Under the pieces are notes generated by a model. The model saw only the letters and a list, made by a program, of their open reading frames with translations, searched no databases and was not told the DNA's origin. From Oligoflexia bacterium (GTDB taxonomy: Bacteria; Bdellovibrionota_G; JALEGL01): a stretch of 64,000 nt of DNA. The stretch's first letter is position 1. Each line of letters opens with the position of its first letter. The stretch spans positions 1 to 64,000 of the forward strand of contig DAOLES010000006.1 of assembly GCA_035326705.1 (NCBI GenBank), written 5' to 3'. A program made the position numbers and the translations under genes. Below are positions 27,033 to 36,146 of the stretch, in pieces.

Positions 27033-27385
27033 AAATCTTTTTACCTTTATAAAACTTTATCACAGTCCGTTGTAAAATAAACAACAGCCTTTAGAACCGG
27101 AATAGGTCGCCAGTTCATTTCATATCCAGTGTGCTATGGTATATTATTGTTTACACTCTATTGTCAAATATGGTTTTGGCAAAACCAAATTAAGTCCTTC
27201 ATATCTTATTTATCTGAGTCAGAATTATAGACTTTGTAAGTATTCAGTGAAAAATGACTAGATAATGCAAAGCATTATTTCAGAAAGATTGTAAGACGCT
27301 GATATTAAATGGTTTTTTAATTTACGCTTTACTTGTTCATAAAAAATGTGTGATATTCCCTTTCATAAAGATTATTGGGGGAACA
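27033..27385. other. Divergent spacer between ffh and a lipoprotein gene
   Basis: No gene is supported in this stretch. It is AT-rich and must hold the ffh promoter (minus) and the promoter for the lipoprotein pair (plus). A short GGTTTTGGCAAAACC dyad lies near 27172-27186. I cannot place the promoters with confidence. Confidence 0.4.
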
Positions 27386-28168
27386 ATGCAATTATTTTAT
27401 ACGTATTTAAAACGCTCTTCATTATTAATGTTACTCACATTAGTGGCTGCCTGTGGCAACACACAAACCTTCAATGGAGCAAAGTTTATCCTTAATGGTA
27501 ATCAAACATCAAACGCTTTAGACGCACCCCAGTTCAACATTCATAGTACAAGTTTTTCTTGGTCTTATGGCATTCATCTTTATTGGTCAGACTATAACCC
27601 AAACAAAGACCTTCTCATAATACAAAGAAAGCGTGCCAATGATCCTGATTTTACTGACATAAAAACTTACTACTATGGACCACAAGAAGATTATTTTCTT
27701 GCCCTTTCCAGCAGTTATCCTGTTTCAAGTCAATACTATGCAGAACATGGTACACAATACACTTTTCGGATCAAAGTTGTTCAAGGTGAACTGACCAGCT
27801 ATTCACAAGACTTTACTATTCTATTTGACCCTTTTGCCCAAGCTCCAACTAAACCTATTATCACTAACCTTGAAGATTACTCTTACGGTACACACTGTGT
27901 TGTCCAACTGGCGTGGATGGACAACTCTCAAAATGAAACGGCTTATAGCATAGAAAAAATCATTTACTATGTGGATGGCAGCAGTGAAGTCCAAACCAGT
28001 AGTCATGTTCCAGAAACAACGGATATCATAGAAACTGGAGAACGCATCATTTACGAGACTTTGCCAGATTATTTAATTGGTGTTGACTATCGTATACGCG
28101 CTGAAAATCCAGAAAATGTTTCAAGCTGGACTGCTTGGCAACACACTTCTGGCTTTGATTGTGGGTAA
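27386..28168 (+). CDS. Predicted lipoprotein with fibronectin-III-like folds
   Basis: The ATG at 27386 follows GGGGGA; a longer frame opens at 27350. The ~260-residue protein has a signal with lipobox VAAC (Cys23). Two FnIII-like beta-sandwich regions follow, the second marked by WMDNSQNETAYSIEKI and YRIRAENPENVSSWTAW. The following gene encodes a shorter paralogue sharing the WMDNS and RAEN motifs. It is likely outer-membrane anchored and adhesion- or carbohydrate-binding-like; the actual role is unknown. Confidence 0.72.
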   Translation: MQLFYTYLKRSSLLMLLTLVAACGNTQTFNGAKFILNGNQTSNALDAPQFNIHSTSFSWSYGIHLYWSDYNPNKDLLIIQRKRANDPDFTDIKTYYYGPQEDYFLALSSSYPVSSQYYAEHGTQYTFRIKVVQGELTSYSQDFTILFDPFAQAPTKPIITNLEDYSYGTHCVVQLAWMDNSQNETAYSIEKIIYYVDGSSEVQTSSHVPETTDIIETGERIIYETLPDYLIGVDYRIRAENPENVSSWTAWQHTSGFDCG

Positions 28169-28195
28169 ATCTTTACAAAAACTATTTTTTCATGT

Positions 28196-28654
28196 ATGCG
28201 TCATTTTAGTATGTGTAGAAAAAGTTTAGTTCTTTATATATTACCCCTTGTTCTTTTTTCTTGTGGGCAATCCAATTCATCCAATGGAGAATCATTTACA
28301 TTGAATAATTCGGTTGTTGCTGCCCCTAACACGCCATCTTTACCTTATTTATGGGATTTTTCTACTGGTGAAGATTGTATCGTAAGAGTTAGATGGATGG
28401 ATAACTCAGACAGTGAAGATCGTTTTATAGTACAGCGCTCATTGTATCATAACTATAATATGCTTCCGGAAGTTTCAAATCTAACCTACGATAGTTCTGA
28501 ACAAGAAAAAACTGGTATGGGTATGCGCCACTTTTTTGACGCTCTTCCCAGTTCATCGGTATTTGTTGAATATAAAATACGTGCAGAAAACAGAACTGGT
28601 TTTTCTGCTTGGAGTCCCTTTGCTGGCATAGAGCTCAATAACTGTATTCCATAA
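28196..28654 (+). CDS. Short paralogous FnIII-like lipoprotein
   Basis: This 152-residue protein has a signal with lipobox LFSC (Cys23) and one FnIII-like domain. RWMDNSDSEDRFIVQRS and VEYKIRAENRTGFSAWSPF mirror the C-terminal domain of the preceding gene. The pair looks like a tandem duplication with loss of one domain. Function is unknown. Confidence 0.68.
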   Translation: MRHFSMCRKSLVLYILPLVLFSCGQSNSSNGESFTLNNSVVAAPNTPSLPYLWDFSTGEDCIVRVRWMDNSDSEDRFIVQRSLYHNYNMLPEVSNLTYDSSEQEKTGMGMRHFFDALPSSSVFVEYKIRAENRTGFSAWSPFAGIELNNCIP

Positions 28655-28706
28655 TAAAAACTTAAAAATATTTTTACTCTTAGCACTTTATGATACCTAG
28701 GGCAGC

Positions 28707-29786
28707 ATGAACCCAATTGCTCAAGATCTCAATGCCTCATTAGGGCACCTTTCAAAACAATTTGGACAATGTTCTGGTAAATCACAACTACCCGGTGACG
28801 CCTCAAATAGAAAGTACTTTAGACTAAAGTTTGAGAATCAGTTAAACAGCATTCTCATGCTGATCTATGAAGAAAAAGGTCCCATTCAGGGTGAAATTTC
28901 TGTGGCCAGTCAAAAACTTTCTCCTTCAGAACAGTTTGTTGCAGTGCAAAACTTTTTACATGAGCACGGGCTAAGAGTTCCAAAAATTTTAGCGCAACAT
29001 GACAGCCCAAAATTAATCTTATTAGAAGACTTAGGGGATGATTTACTTTTCAACCTCATTTCTAAAGATAAAAGCAAGCTAATGTTTTATTACCAAAAAG
29101 CTTTAGAACAGCTTGCTGATTTAGCGTTGACCACAGATCAGCTTAGCTCTACATCTTTTATCAAAAACAGATGCTTTGACCGTAAATTATGGTTGGGCGA
29201 ATTTGAACATTTTGTAGAATGTGCCCTTGATGTTCATCTCAACCTTTCTGATACGCATCGCCAAGAACTGATGAAAACTTTTGAGCACCTTTCAATAGAG
29301 CTTGCCAACTATCCGCAACATCTCTGTCACAGAGACTATCATGCCCGCAATTTAATTTATTTACCTAAAGAAGAACAGTTTGCCATCATTGACTTCCAAG
29401 ATGCTCTTATGGCTCCTTTGACCTATGATATTGCATCTTTACTAAGAGATGCTTACTTTGAAATTCCTAGGGATACCCGTTATAACTTGGTTCAGTATGC
29501 TTATCAATGTGCGCTTGAACGCCAAATTCTGAGTAAAGATAATTCTTACGATGAATTTCAATATCAATTTGATTTGGTGGCCACACACAGAAACCTTAAG
29601 GCTGCCGGTAGATTTTTCTATATTGATCAAGTTAAAGGCAATCCCAATTATCTCAAAGATATCCCCTTGTGTTTAACTTATATTCAGGACACCTTAGAAC
29701 GCTATTCAAACTTAAAGCAGCTCAAAAATTTATTAGAAGATCCTATTGCACAATTGCTAGAAAGAAAAGAGCTTTATAAAGCATGA
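28707..29786 (+). CDS. AmgK-like amino-sugar kinase (APH fold)
   Basis: This 359-residue aminoglycoside-phosphotransferase-fold kinase has the Brenner motif HRDYHARNL, the metal site IIDFQDAL and LLRDAYFEIP, typical of AmgK, which phosphorylates the anomeric carbon of MurNAc/GlcNAc during peptidoglycan recycling. The next gene is a MurU-like nucleotidyltransferase overlapping by 4 bp, the same pairing as in Pseudomonas. Together they would convert recycled MurNAc to UDP-MurNAc, bypassing de novo synthesis and fosfomycin inhibition. Substrate is inferred from family and context. Confidence 0.82.
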   Translation: MNPIAQDLNASLGHLSKQFGQCSGKSQLPGDASNRKYFRLKFENQLNSILMLIYEEKGPIQGEISVASQKLSPSEQFVAVQNFLHEHGLRVPKILAQHDSPKLILLEDLGDDLLFNLISKDKSKLMFYYQKALEQLADLALTTDQLSSTSFIKNRCFDRKLWLGEFEHFVECALDVHLNLSDTHRQELMKTFEHLSIELANYPQHLCHRDYHARNLIYLPKEEQFAIIDFQDALMAPLTYDIASLLRDAYFEIPRDTRYNLVQYAYQCALERQILSKDNSYDEFQYQFDLVATHRNLKAAGRFFYIDQVKGNPNYLKDIPLCLTYIQDTLERYSNLKQLKNLLEDPIAQLLERKELYKA

Positions 29787-30724
29787 AAGCCTTAATTTTA
29801 GCTGCGGGTTTATCTACCCGCATGAAACCTTTAACTGACAAGCTACCTAAACCACTGGTGCCCTTTTTTGATAGCACCTTACTGGAGTTTCAAAAATTTT
29901 ATTTAAATTACTATGGCATTGAACACATTGCTATGAACACTCATTATCATAAGAACGTTCTCAAAAAATTTATTCTCGATAAAAAACTGCCTATTGAACT
30001 TTTTTTTGAAGAAACTATTTTGGGTACAGGTGGCGGTATTGCCAATATGGCGCCGTTCATTGAAAAAGATTCTGACTTTGTTGTTATCAACTGTGATTTT
30101 ATCAGTACCATAGATTTAAAGGCTGCTATTGACGAACACAAAAAAAACAAAGCTCTAGCTACCATGGTGTTAACTCCGCCAAAAAAAGCTTATGGTAAAG
30201 TGGGTTACAACCAACTCAAAAAGCTCACTGAGATAACGCCTCATCAAAAAAATCCTGCAACCAGCGCTTATGGTCACTTCACGGGGATTCATATTTTTAA
30301 TCAGAAAATTTTTAACCATATGCCACAGGATAAAGAGTTTTTCTGTATTAACCGAGATGTTTACTCACAATTGATTGAAAAAAACTTGCCCGTTTTTGCC
30401 CATGTCAATGACCAAGACCATTGGATTGATGTTGGGGAGCTCCGCTACTATTCTACTGCACATATACAATGTATGCGTTTGATTGAAGACAGCCCATGGC
30501 TATCTGACTACTTTAAAGACTACCAAAAGCATGACCAAAGTTGGGTTCACCCCAGTAGTAAGATTGGCAACAATGTTGATATGAATGAGATTTTCATTGG
30601 CCCCCACTGCACTTTAAAAGATGGTTGCGTACTTATGAAAGGCACAGTACTGGCAGGACACAACACAGTCGGCCCCAAAAATGTCCTCAAAGGAGGCATC
30701 ATTGCTCAAGGTGAGAGCATTTAA
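29783..30724 (+). CDS. MurU-like sugar-1-phosphate nucleotidyltransferase with a beta-helix tail
   Basis: The N-terminal ~230 residues are a nucleotidyltransferase (LILAAGLSTRMKPLTDKLPKPLVPF; ETILGTGGGIANM; NCDF metal site; HWIDVGELRYY). The last ~70 residues have hexapeptide-like repeats (IGNNVDMNEIFIGPHCTLKDG), so at 313 residues it is longer than the ~223-residue P. putida MurU. Overlap with the AmgK-like kinase supports a MurNAc-1-P uridylyltransferase role. A GDP-mannose or other sugar nucleotide specificity cannot be excluded. Confidence 0.78.
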   Translation: MKALILAAGLSTRMKPLTDKLPKPLVPFFDSTLLEFQKFYLNYYGIEHIAMNTHYHKNVLKKFILDKKLPIELFFEETILGTGGGIANMAPFIEKDSDFVVINCDFISTIDLKAAIDEHKKNKALATMVLTPPKKAYGKVGYNQLKKLTEITPHQKNPATSAYGHFTGIHIFNQKIFNHMPQDKEFFCINRDVYSQLIEKNLPVFAHVNDQDHWIDVGELRYYSTAHIQCMRLIEDSPWLSDYFKDYQKHDQSWVHPSSKIGNNVDMNEIFIGPHCTLKDGCVLMKGTVLAGHNTVGPKNVLKGGIIAQGESI

Positions 30725-30751
30725 ATGATGCCTTTAAGTAAATAAAAAATT

Positions 30752-31561
30752 TTAGTTACGCATGAAATTTCTTAATATTGTTAAGTCGTCAAACTTCACA
30801 TCTCTACGCGTATTTTGGTTAACCCTTTGATAAATTGTGCCAAATGATACTATCTTTTGCCACATTTCTTTTAAAGCAGCGTCAAGCAATACTCTGTCTT
30901 GATCTCCCAAAGCGCAACCTGTTTTTAAATGATCTTTTAGATAAATAATATTACCAATATTATTGAGAGCCACATAAGCTGGATCACTGTTGTTCTCAAT
31001 AATATTAAAAACCAACTCAAATGAATAGGCTTCAACCTCATTGAGTTTCGTACGGTAAGCATCATCAATATCAATTGGAGAAATAATATCTTGATATACA
31101 TGGAACAATTCATGGGCAATCATATTAGAATATAAAATTTCATCTGTACCACGCATTTTTATGGTTTTAACCATCAACCAAGGATTACCTGAAATACTCT
31201 GTAACTGCTGTAAATATTGCAAAGCTTGAGGGTTTTGCGCATACTGAGGGTCAACTGTACCAAACTCTTTTAATGTGTATGCTGAGGGATACGCTGCTGC
31301 TTGAGTATTTCCTTGCAAGCCAAACAAAACAGCATTGTATTGATCTACAATAACAACGTAAACATCCTGACCTGAATTATCCACCTGATTATACAATTTA
31401 TTAAATAATTCTGACCTACCTCTTATTTGATCAAAGCCAGACTTTACATAATCAATATATTGTTGATTATGATGTATAAAATTAATCTTAGCAAAGCCTT
31501 GATTAGATAACATGACACTCAATACAATTGTAAACAAAGCAATTTTTTTGATAGTAAACAT
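30752..31561 (-). CDS. Secreted HExxH metallopeptidase-like protein
   Basis: The ATG at 31561 is preceded by AAGGGGAAA. The 269-residue protein has a signal peptide (~residues 1-24) and the zinc motif HELFH at 150-154. A downstream NEVEAYSFE (174-182) could supply the third ligand, as in gluzincins. I do not recognise the exact family, and activity is not assured. It lies between the murU-like gene (convergent) and bolA (77 bp upstream, same strand). Confidence 0.65.
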   Translation of the reverse strand: MFTIKKIALFTIVLSVMLSNQGFAKINFIHHNQQYIDYVKSGFDQIRGRSELFNKLYNQVDNSGQDVYVVIVDQYNAVLFGLQGNTQAAAYPSAYTLKEFGTVDPQYAQNPQALQYLQQLQSISGNPWLMVKTIKMRGTDEILYSNMIAHELFHVYQDIISPIDIDDAYRTKLNEVEAYSFELVFNIIENNSDPAYVALNNIGNIIYLKDHLKTGCALGDQDRVLLDAALKEMWQKIVSFGTIYQRVNQNTRRDVKFDDLTILRNFMRN

Positions 31562-31638
31562 ACTGATTTTCCCCTTACAAAAATAATTGTAAATATAAAT
31601 TTTCTGACTTATAGCATAAAAAACGCTTTGCGTCAAAT

Positions 31639-31881
31639 CTACTGGTTAACTTCTTCTGGAGTCAAAGCTTTAATTGAAAGGGCGTGAATGGCATTGCCTA
31701 CATCGGCACCAAAAAGGTCATAAATCATACGGTGCCTTTGCACAGCATTTTTACCTGCAAAATCACTGGATACCACTTGCACTTGAAAATGATCGCTGGT
31801 GCCCGTCATGTCATGCACCATGACTTTGGCATTGGTTAAATTTTCTTCTAAAATTTTTTTAATATGATCAATGGTTATCAT
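31639..31881 (-). CDS. BolA-family protein
   Basis: From the ATG at 31881 (a longer frame reaches 31908) the protein has 80 residues. The BolA fold is clear: ITIDHIKKILEENLTNAKVMVHDMTG, FQVQVVSSDFAGKNAVQRHRMIYDLFG and GNAIHALSIKALTPEEV. BolA proteins act with monothiol glutaredoxins in iron-sulfur trafficking, and some bind DNA. No grx gene is adjacent. Confidence 0.88.
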   Translation of the reverse strand: MITIDHIKKILEENLTNAKVMVHDMTGTSDHFQVQVVSSDFAGKNAVQRHRMIYDLFGADVGNAIHALSIKALTPEEVNQ

Positions 31882-31912
31882 AGTAGCGGCTATAACATGA
31901 TCTATCAAAAGG

Positions 31913-33406
31913 TTAAAGATTATTGATTAAGGTGGTAATGGCTTTATTTTCTTTAGGTTTGGTGCTGAATAAAACAATATCGGTTTTTTGGTCACCGTTA
32001 AAGTCTCCCAAGCGATGATACTTAGGAATATTAACCTCGTAATCGCCCACAACTTGATTTTCAAAATACATTTCTTTGTCTTTCTTTTGTAAAATCACGC
32101 TTAACTTACGATTATTCTGTGCATAAAATACATCATTTAAACCATCAGCGTTAAAGTCATGTTCTATGTTGGGCAAAATACCTTCTAAATTTAAATCATT
32201 GAGATTAAAGCCAAAGGTCAATTTTTTCTGAGCTATGGCAGGTCCAAACTGCTGCATTTTTTTCTGTCCTTCATAGGTAGAAAACGTGATGTCCACTTGC
32301 CGCTTGGTTAAGGCTTTTAAAATACTCCACACATTAAATTGCCCTGAGGCGCTGACAAATTCATAATGCTTATCCTTATTTAAATCATAGGCAATTAAAC
32401 CTGATGCTCTATCGGCATTGGCATTAAACTTTACTCCTTTCATATTCACTTCACCATTGGCCTGACCATAATGCACACTGCTTCGTGAACGCATTTGCGT
32501 GGGACTTCCTAAAGAAATATTAAGAACATAATCCATATGCTCATCGCCATTAAGGTCAAGCATGTTAACACTACTCATGGCTTGCCCAGAGTCTCTCTCA
32601 TTCTCAGACAGTTGATTGAAATTAAAATGCTTTAAATGTTTAGCCGTTTGCCAAGAAAAAATATCCACTTGATCTACCCATGAAAAAAATAATGCGTCAT
32701 TGCCTTTATACTTACCCTTAGCAACATTGGGATAATACACCGATTGTTTGGCAGCAAATTTAAACTCTAGTGGCAAGCTATGTCTACTGCTTGAGACATA
32801 CAAAGGTAATTTGGGTTGATAATTAAGCTCATGTTTAATTGTATCTGCATTAATTGTAAAACGATGTAAACTTTGATTCATAAATAAACTTATGTTGTTT
32901 GGACTTTTTGGGTCTTTCAATACCGAAACATAGGCCGGTTCATTGTTTCGATTAAATAAGGTTGGTTTTTGTAACTCATTCTGCCATTGCAATATTTGAT
33001 AGTTTTGCCAAGACCCTTGCTGAGTTCTGTGCATGACAATGCCTTGATCATCCCATAAAACTATCGCTTGTTCATTATTGGGCAAATTTAAACTAGAATA
33101 GTACAGAACTTTTGCACCAAGCTTGTATTGATACTTCACTTGCCACTGTTTTTGTTCAAAGCCTAATAATCTTAAACTGTAATCCCAATTTGGGTATTCT
33201 CCTTGCCGGGTTAACAGTAAAATATTACTTTTTTTCTGTCCCACAACCACATCAATGGCTCTGATCCGTTCTTTTATTGGATAACTAAATTGATTAAACA
33301 ATGGCCTTTCTTGGGGCATAAAGCTTTGTGCATGCACTAAAAAGCCACCCAAGGTAAAAAAAACATTCAAAAAAATCATTGTGATTTGCAGTCGAAAATG
33401 AGACAT
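31913..33406 (-). CDS. Exported FG-GAP/VCBS beta-propeller protein
   Basis: This 497-residue protein has a signal segment (about residues 9-27) and repeated FG-GAP-type calcium-binding loops (DLNGDEHMDYV; DLNKDKHYEFV; DFNADGLNDVFY; DFNGDQKTDIVLF). The repeats suggest a surface or periplasmic beta-propeller. No enzymatic domain is visible. Its start overlaps the divergent deoC start region, so the start could instead be the ATG at 33379. Confidence 0.75.
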   Translation of the reverse strand: MSHFRLQITMIFLNVFFTLGGFLVHAQSFMPQERPLFNQFSYPIKERIRAIDVVVGQKKSNILLLTRQGEYPNWDYSLRLLGFEQKQWQVKYQYKLGAKVLYYSSLNLPNNEQAIVLWDDQGIVMHRTQQGSWQNYQILQWQNELQKPTLFNRNNEPAYVSVLKDPKSPNNISLFMNQSLHRFTINADTIKHELNYQPKLPLYVSSSRHSLPLEFKFAAKQSVYYPNVAKGKYKGNDALFFSWVDQVDIFSWQTAKHLKHFNFNQLSENERDSGQAMSSVNMLDLNGDEHMDYVLNISLGSPTQMRSRSSVHYGQANGEVNMKGVKFNANADRASGLIAYDLNKDKHYEFVSASGQFNVWSILKALTKRQVDITFSTYEGQKKMQQFGPAIAQKKLTFGFNLNDLNLEGILPNIEHDFNADGLNDVFYAQNNRKLSVILQKKDKEMYFENQVVGDYEVNIPKYHRLGDFNGDQKTDIVLFSTKPKENKAITTLINNL

Positions 33407-34216
33407 GCTTTATTCTACCAAGTTATGCAAAACAGTGCTGCAAAAATATCCTCAGAATTTATTTCTATTCAAAGAGATAAAATTAAAGATTTAGGCATCG
33501 GTTTACCAGATTTAAGAAGCGGATCTAAATCAAACCTTACTGATTTAACACCAGCTCTATTGGCTTCTTATATAGATGCAACCTACCTTTCCCCTCCTTT
33601 TTCTTCGCAAACAGTTGAAGAATTATGTGATTTTGCTCTAGAATACTCATGTGCCAGTGTCTGTATCCCTCCTTACTTTGTACCACTAATCAAAAAACGT
33701 TTAGAAAACAGTTCTGTAAACGTCTGCTCCGTTGCAGATTTTCCTTTTGGTAGTGGCTCTACGGCCATCAAAGTTGCTAGCATTAAAACCTTGGTTGACC
33801 AGGGTTGTGATGAGGTAGACTTTGTGATCAATTATTCTGAATTTATTGAAAGCCATGCCATCCAAAACACATTTGAACAACTGGGTAAGATCAGAGAAGC
33901 TGCCCCTAAAACTTGCTTAAAAGCTATTATTGAAACCAGCTATCTTAAACCCGCTGATATTATTGCGCTATGTGCACTCTTGGATGCGGCTCATATAGAT
34001 TATGCCAAAACCTCAACTGGTTTTTCACAAACTGGCGCAAGTGTAGATAATATTGCCTTGATGCATGCGGCCTCCAGTGAAAACTTAAAACTTAAAGCCA
34101 GTGGTGGTATTGGTGATATTACCTTTGCCCAAGCACTGATTGCAGCGGGAGCCAATCGTTTAGGGACCAGTAAGGCAAAACACTTGATTTCTCAACTCAA
34201 AAAGGAAGTACAATAA
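33398..34216 (+). CDS. deoC: Deoxyribose-phosphate aldolase
   Basis: This class I aldolase cleaves 2-deoxyribose-5-phosphate to acetaldehyde and glyceraldehyde-3-phosphate. The Schiff-base Lys is in YAKTSTGFS, the second active-site Lys in LKASGGI, and DEVDFVIN is conserved. At ~272 residues it has an N-terminal extension over the ~220-residue core. The start is uncertain (ATG 33398 or 33425). It begins a deoC-pnp-hpt salvage operon. Confidence 0.9.
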   Translation: MRHALFYQVMQNSAAKISSEFISIQRDKIKDLGIGLPDLRSGSKSNLTDLTPALLASYIDATYLSPPFSSQTVEELCDFALEYSCASVCIPPYFVPLIKKRLENSSVNVCSVADFPFGSGSTAIKVASIKTLVDQGCDEVDFVINYSEFIESHAIQNTFEQLGKIREAAPKTCLKAIIETSYLKPADIIALCALLDAAHIDYAKTSTGFSQTGASVDNIALMHAASSENLKLKASGGIGDITFAQALIAAGANRLGTSKAKHLISQLKKEVQ

Positions 34217-34217
34217 A

Positions 34218-35048
34218 ATGAATGCAGATATAAAGAGAATCCAAGAAGCCCGCCAAAGCTTAAAAAAACTATGTGGTGATTTCATTCCGGATGTTGCTGT
34301 CATTTTGGGCTCAGGCATGAGTGAAGCCTTAAAAGACTTGGACATTCAGCATGAAATTAATTTTGATCAAATTCCAGGTTTTACAGCTCCCAAAGTAGAG
34401 GGTCATAAAGGTATCATTGCTTTTTGTAAGGTTGGAGACAAAAAAGTGGCTTTTCTTAGAGGAAGAAAACATTTGTATGAGGGGTGCCCGGTGCAAGAAG
34501 TGGTGCTTCCGGTCAGAACCTTGGGTGCCATGGGTGTTAAACATTTATTTGTGACCAATGCTGCTGGATCACTGAATCCAAAATACAATCCGGGTGACTT
34601 TATGCTCATCAACAATCATATTAATTTTCAAGCAATAAGCCCGGCCATTGGAAAAAATGAAGAAAGCTTAGGTCCACGTTTCTTTGATATGACCCACCCC
34701 TACAGCTCTGCCTGGGGTGAAGTTGCTATGCAACAGGCTAAAAAGCTGGGACTAACTCTGCATCACGGCGTATATGTGGGTGTCTTGGGCCCTAACTTTG
34801 AGACAGCCGCAGAAATTAAAATGTTTCATCAATGGGGAGGCGATGCTGTGGGCATGTCTACCGTGAGTGAAGTGATTGCAGCACGTCATATGGGTATTGA
34901 GGTGTTTGGTGTATCCATGATTACCAATTATGGAGCTGGAATTAAAGATAACCTCATTGATCATGAACACGTCCTTGACTTAGCCCACGACGCTGGACCA
35001 AAACTAGCCAAAATGCTTATTAACATGATAGAGGAGAGGCCCTTATGA
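34218..35048 (+). CDS. Purine nucleoside phosphorylase (trimeric type)
   Basis: This 276-residue enzyme phosphorolyses purine (deoxy)nucleosides. Family signatures are VILGSGMSEAL, FLRGRKHLYEGCPVQEVVLPVR, VTNAAGSLNP, YVGVLGPNFETAAEI and GMSTVSEVIAARH, with ITNYGAGI near the end. It starts 1 bp after the deoC stop and overlaps hpt by 4 bp, so products flow to deoC (deoxyribose-1-P via a mutase not seen here) and hpt (bases). Confidence 0.94.
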   Translation: MNADIKRIQEARQSLKKLCGDFIPDVAVILGSGMSEALKDLDIQHEINFDQIPGFTAPKVEGHKGIIAFCKVGDKKVAFLRGRKHLYEGCPVQEVVLPVRTLGAMGVKHLFVTNAAGSLNPKYNPGDFMLINNHINFQAISPAIGKNEESLGPRFFDMTHPYSSAWGEVAMQQAKKLGLTLHHGVYVGVLGPNFETAAEIKMFHQWGGDAVGMSTVSEVIAARHMGIEVFGVSMITNYGAGIKDNLIDHEHVLDLAHDAGPKLAKMLINMIEERPL

Positions 35049-35575
35049 CCTCATTTTTTTCAAAAATTGAACCGTATATTTCCCAAGACAAGATTGAACA
35101 AAAAATCCAAGACCTAGGGCAAAAAATTGCTCAGGATTATGCCGGCCAAGAGCTTATCTGCGTCTGTATTTTAAAAGGCTCAATTATCTTTTTTTCTGAT
35201 CTTATTCGAGCCATTGATGATGATATAAGAATTGATTTTATGCGTATTTCTTCTTATGGCAATGACCTAGAATCTTCTGGCGTTGTACAAATTCTGCAAG
35301 ATTTATCTTTTGATATCAGAGACAAGCATGTACTGATCGTTGAAGATATCGTTGATACCGGCAATACTTTAAGCGCCCTGCTAGAAACCTTGCGTTTGAG
35401 AAATCCTGCTTCCATTAAACTTTGCAGTTTATTATCCAAACCCAGTCGAAGAAAAAAAGATGTAAACATTGACTATCTTGGTTTTACCATTGATGACCAC
35501 TTTGTGGTGGGCTATGGTCTTGATGCTGCTGAACAATATAGAAACTTGCCCTTTATAGGCAAACTTAATCTTTAA
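35045..35575 (+). CDS. hpt: Hypoxanthine phosphoribosyltransferase
   Basis: This 176-residue type I phosphoribosyltransferase has the PRPP loop VLIVEDIVDTGNTLSAL, the flexible-loop SSYGNDLESSG and the C-terminal FVVGYGLDAAEQYRNLPFIG. It salvages hypoxanthine and/or guanine to nucleotides. It is the last gene of the deoC-pnp-hpt operon (4-bp overlap), and AGGAGAGGC precedes its ATG. Confidence 0.95.
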   Translation: MTSFFSKIEPYISQDKIEQKIQDLGQKIAQDYAGQELICVCILKGSIIFFSDLIRAIDDDIRIDFMRISSYGNDLESSGVVQILQDLSFDIRDKHVLIVEDIVDTGNTLSALLETLRLRNPASIKLCSLLSKPSRRKKDVNIDYLGFTIDDHFVVGYGLDAAEQYRNLPFIGKLNL

Positions 35576-35615
35576 AACAAAACCAATTAAAAACTAACAA
35601 TAAGGAGAACAACAC

Positions 35616-36002
35616 ATGTCAAAACAAGTGATTTACACAGATAAAGCCCCTGCCGCTATTGGTCCCTATTCACAAGCCATTGCTTTGGGTGATTGGGTAT
35701 TTAGCTCAGGACAAATTCCTCTTCATCCAGAAACCGGTGAGATTGTAGGCGAAACCATTGAAGAACAAGCACATCAAGTGTTTAAAAACCTCAAAGCCGT
35801 TCTGGAGCAATCTGGCTGTTCATTCAATCATATTATTAAAGCCACAGTTTTCATTACCGACATGGCTGAGTTTCCTAAACTCAATGCCGTGTATGAAGAG
35901 TATTTAGGTCAAGTTAAACCTGCACGTTCTACTGTTGCAGTAAGAGCTCTGCCTAAAAATGTTTTGGTTGAAATTGAAGCTATTGCCCATAAACAAGCAT
36001 AA
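35616..36002 (+). CDS. ridA: RidA family reactive enamine/imine deaminase
   Basis: This 128-residue RidA/YjgF protein has PAAIGPYSQAI, FSSGQIPL, IIKATVFITDM and the C-terminal PARSTVAVRALPKNVLVEIEAIA with the conserved Arg and Glu. It hydrolyses 2-aminoacrylate-type intermediates from PLP enzymes. Strong Shine-Dalgarno AAGGAG. A long hairpin follows the stop. Confidence 0.94.
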   Translation: MSKQVIYTDKAPAAIGPYSQAIALGDWVFSSGQIPLHPETGEIVGETIEEQAHQVFKNLKAVLEQSGCSFNHIIKATVFITDMAEFPKLNAVYEEYLGQVKPARSTVAVRALPKNVLVEIEAIAHKQA

Positions 36003-36025
36003 GGTTTATTTCTTTTATTGATGTA

Positions 36026-36060
36026 TAGAAACGGTAAGCCTAAAGAGCTTACCGTTTCTA
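36026..36060 (+). terminator. 14-bp perfect hairpin after ridA
   Basis: TAGAAACGGTAAGC and GCTTACCGTTTCTA are exact inverted repeats with a 7-base loop, 23 bp after the ridA stop. No strong T-run follows, so it may terminate poorly or stabilise the 3' end. Read-through into ndh is possible. Confidence 0.6.
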
Positions 36061-36146
36061 GGTATGTCATGCTTTCTTAATTGTATAATTTAAAATCTAA
36101 GCCTAAATTTCTATTAAAGCATTCTAGTATAAGGTATGGATACGCT

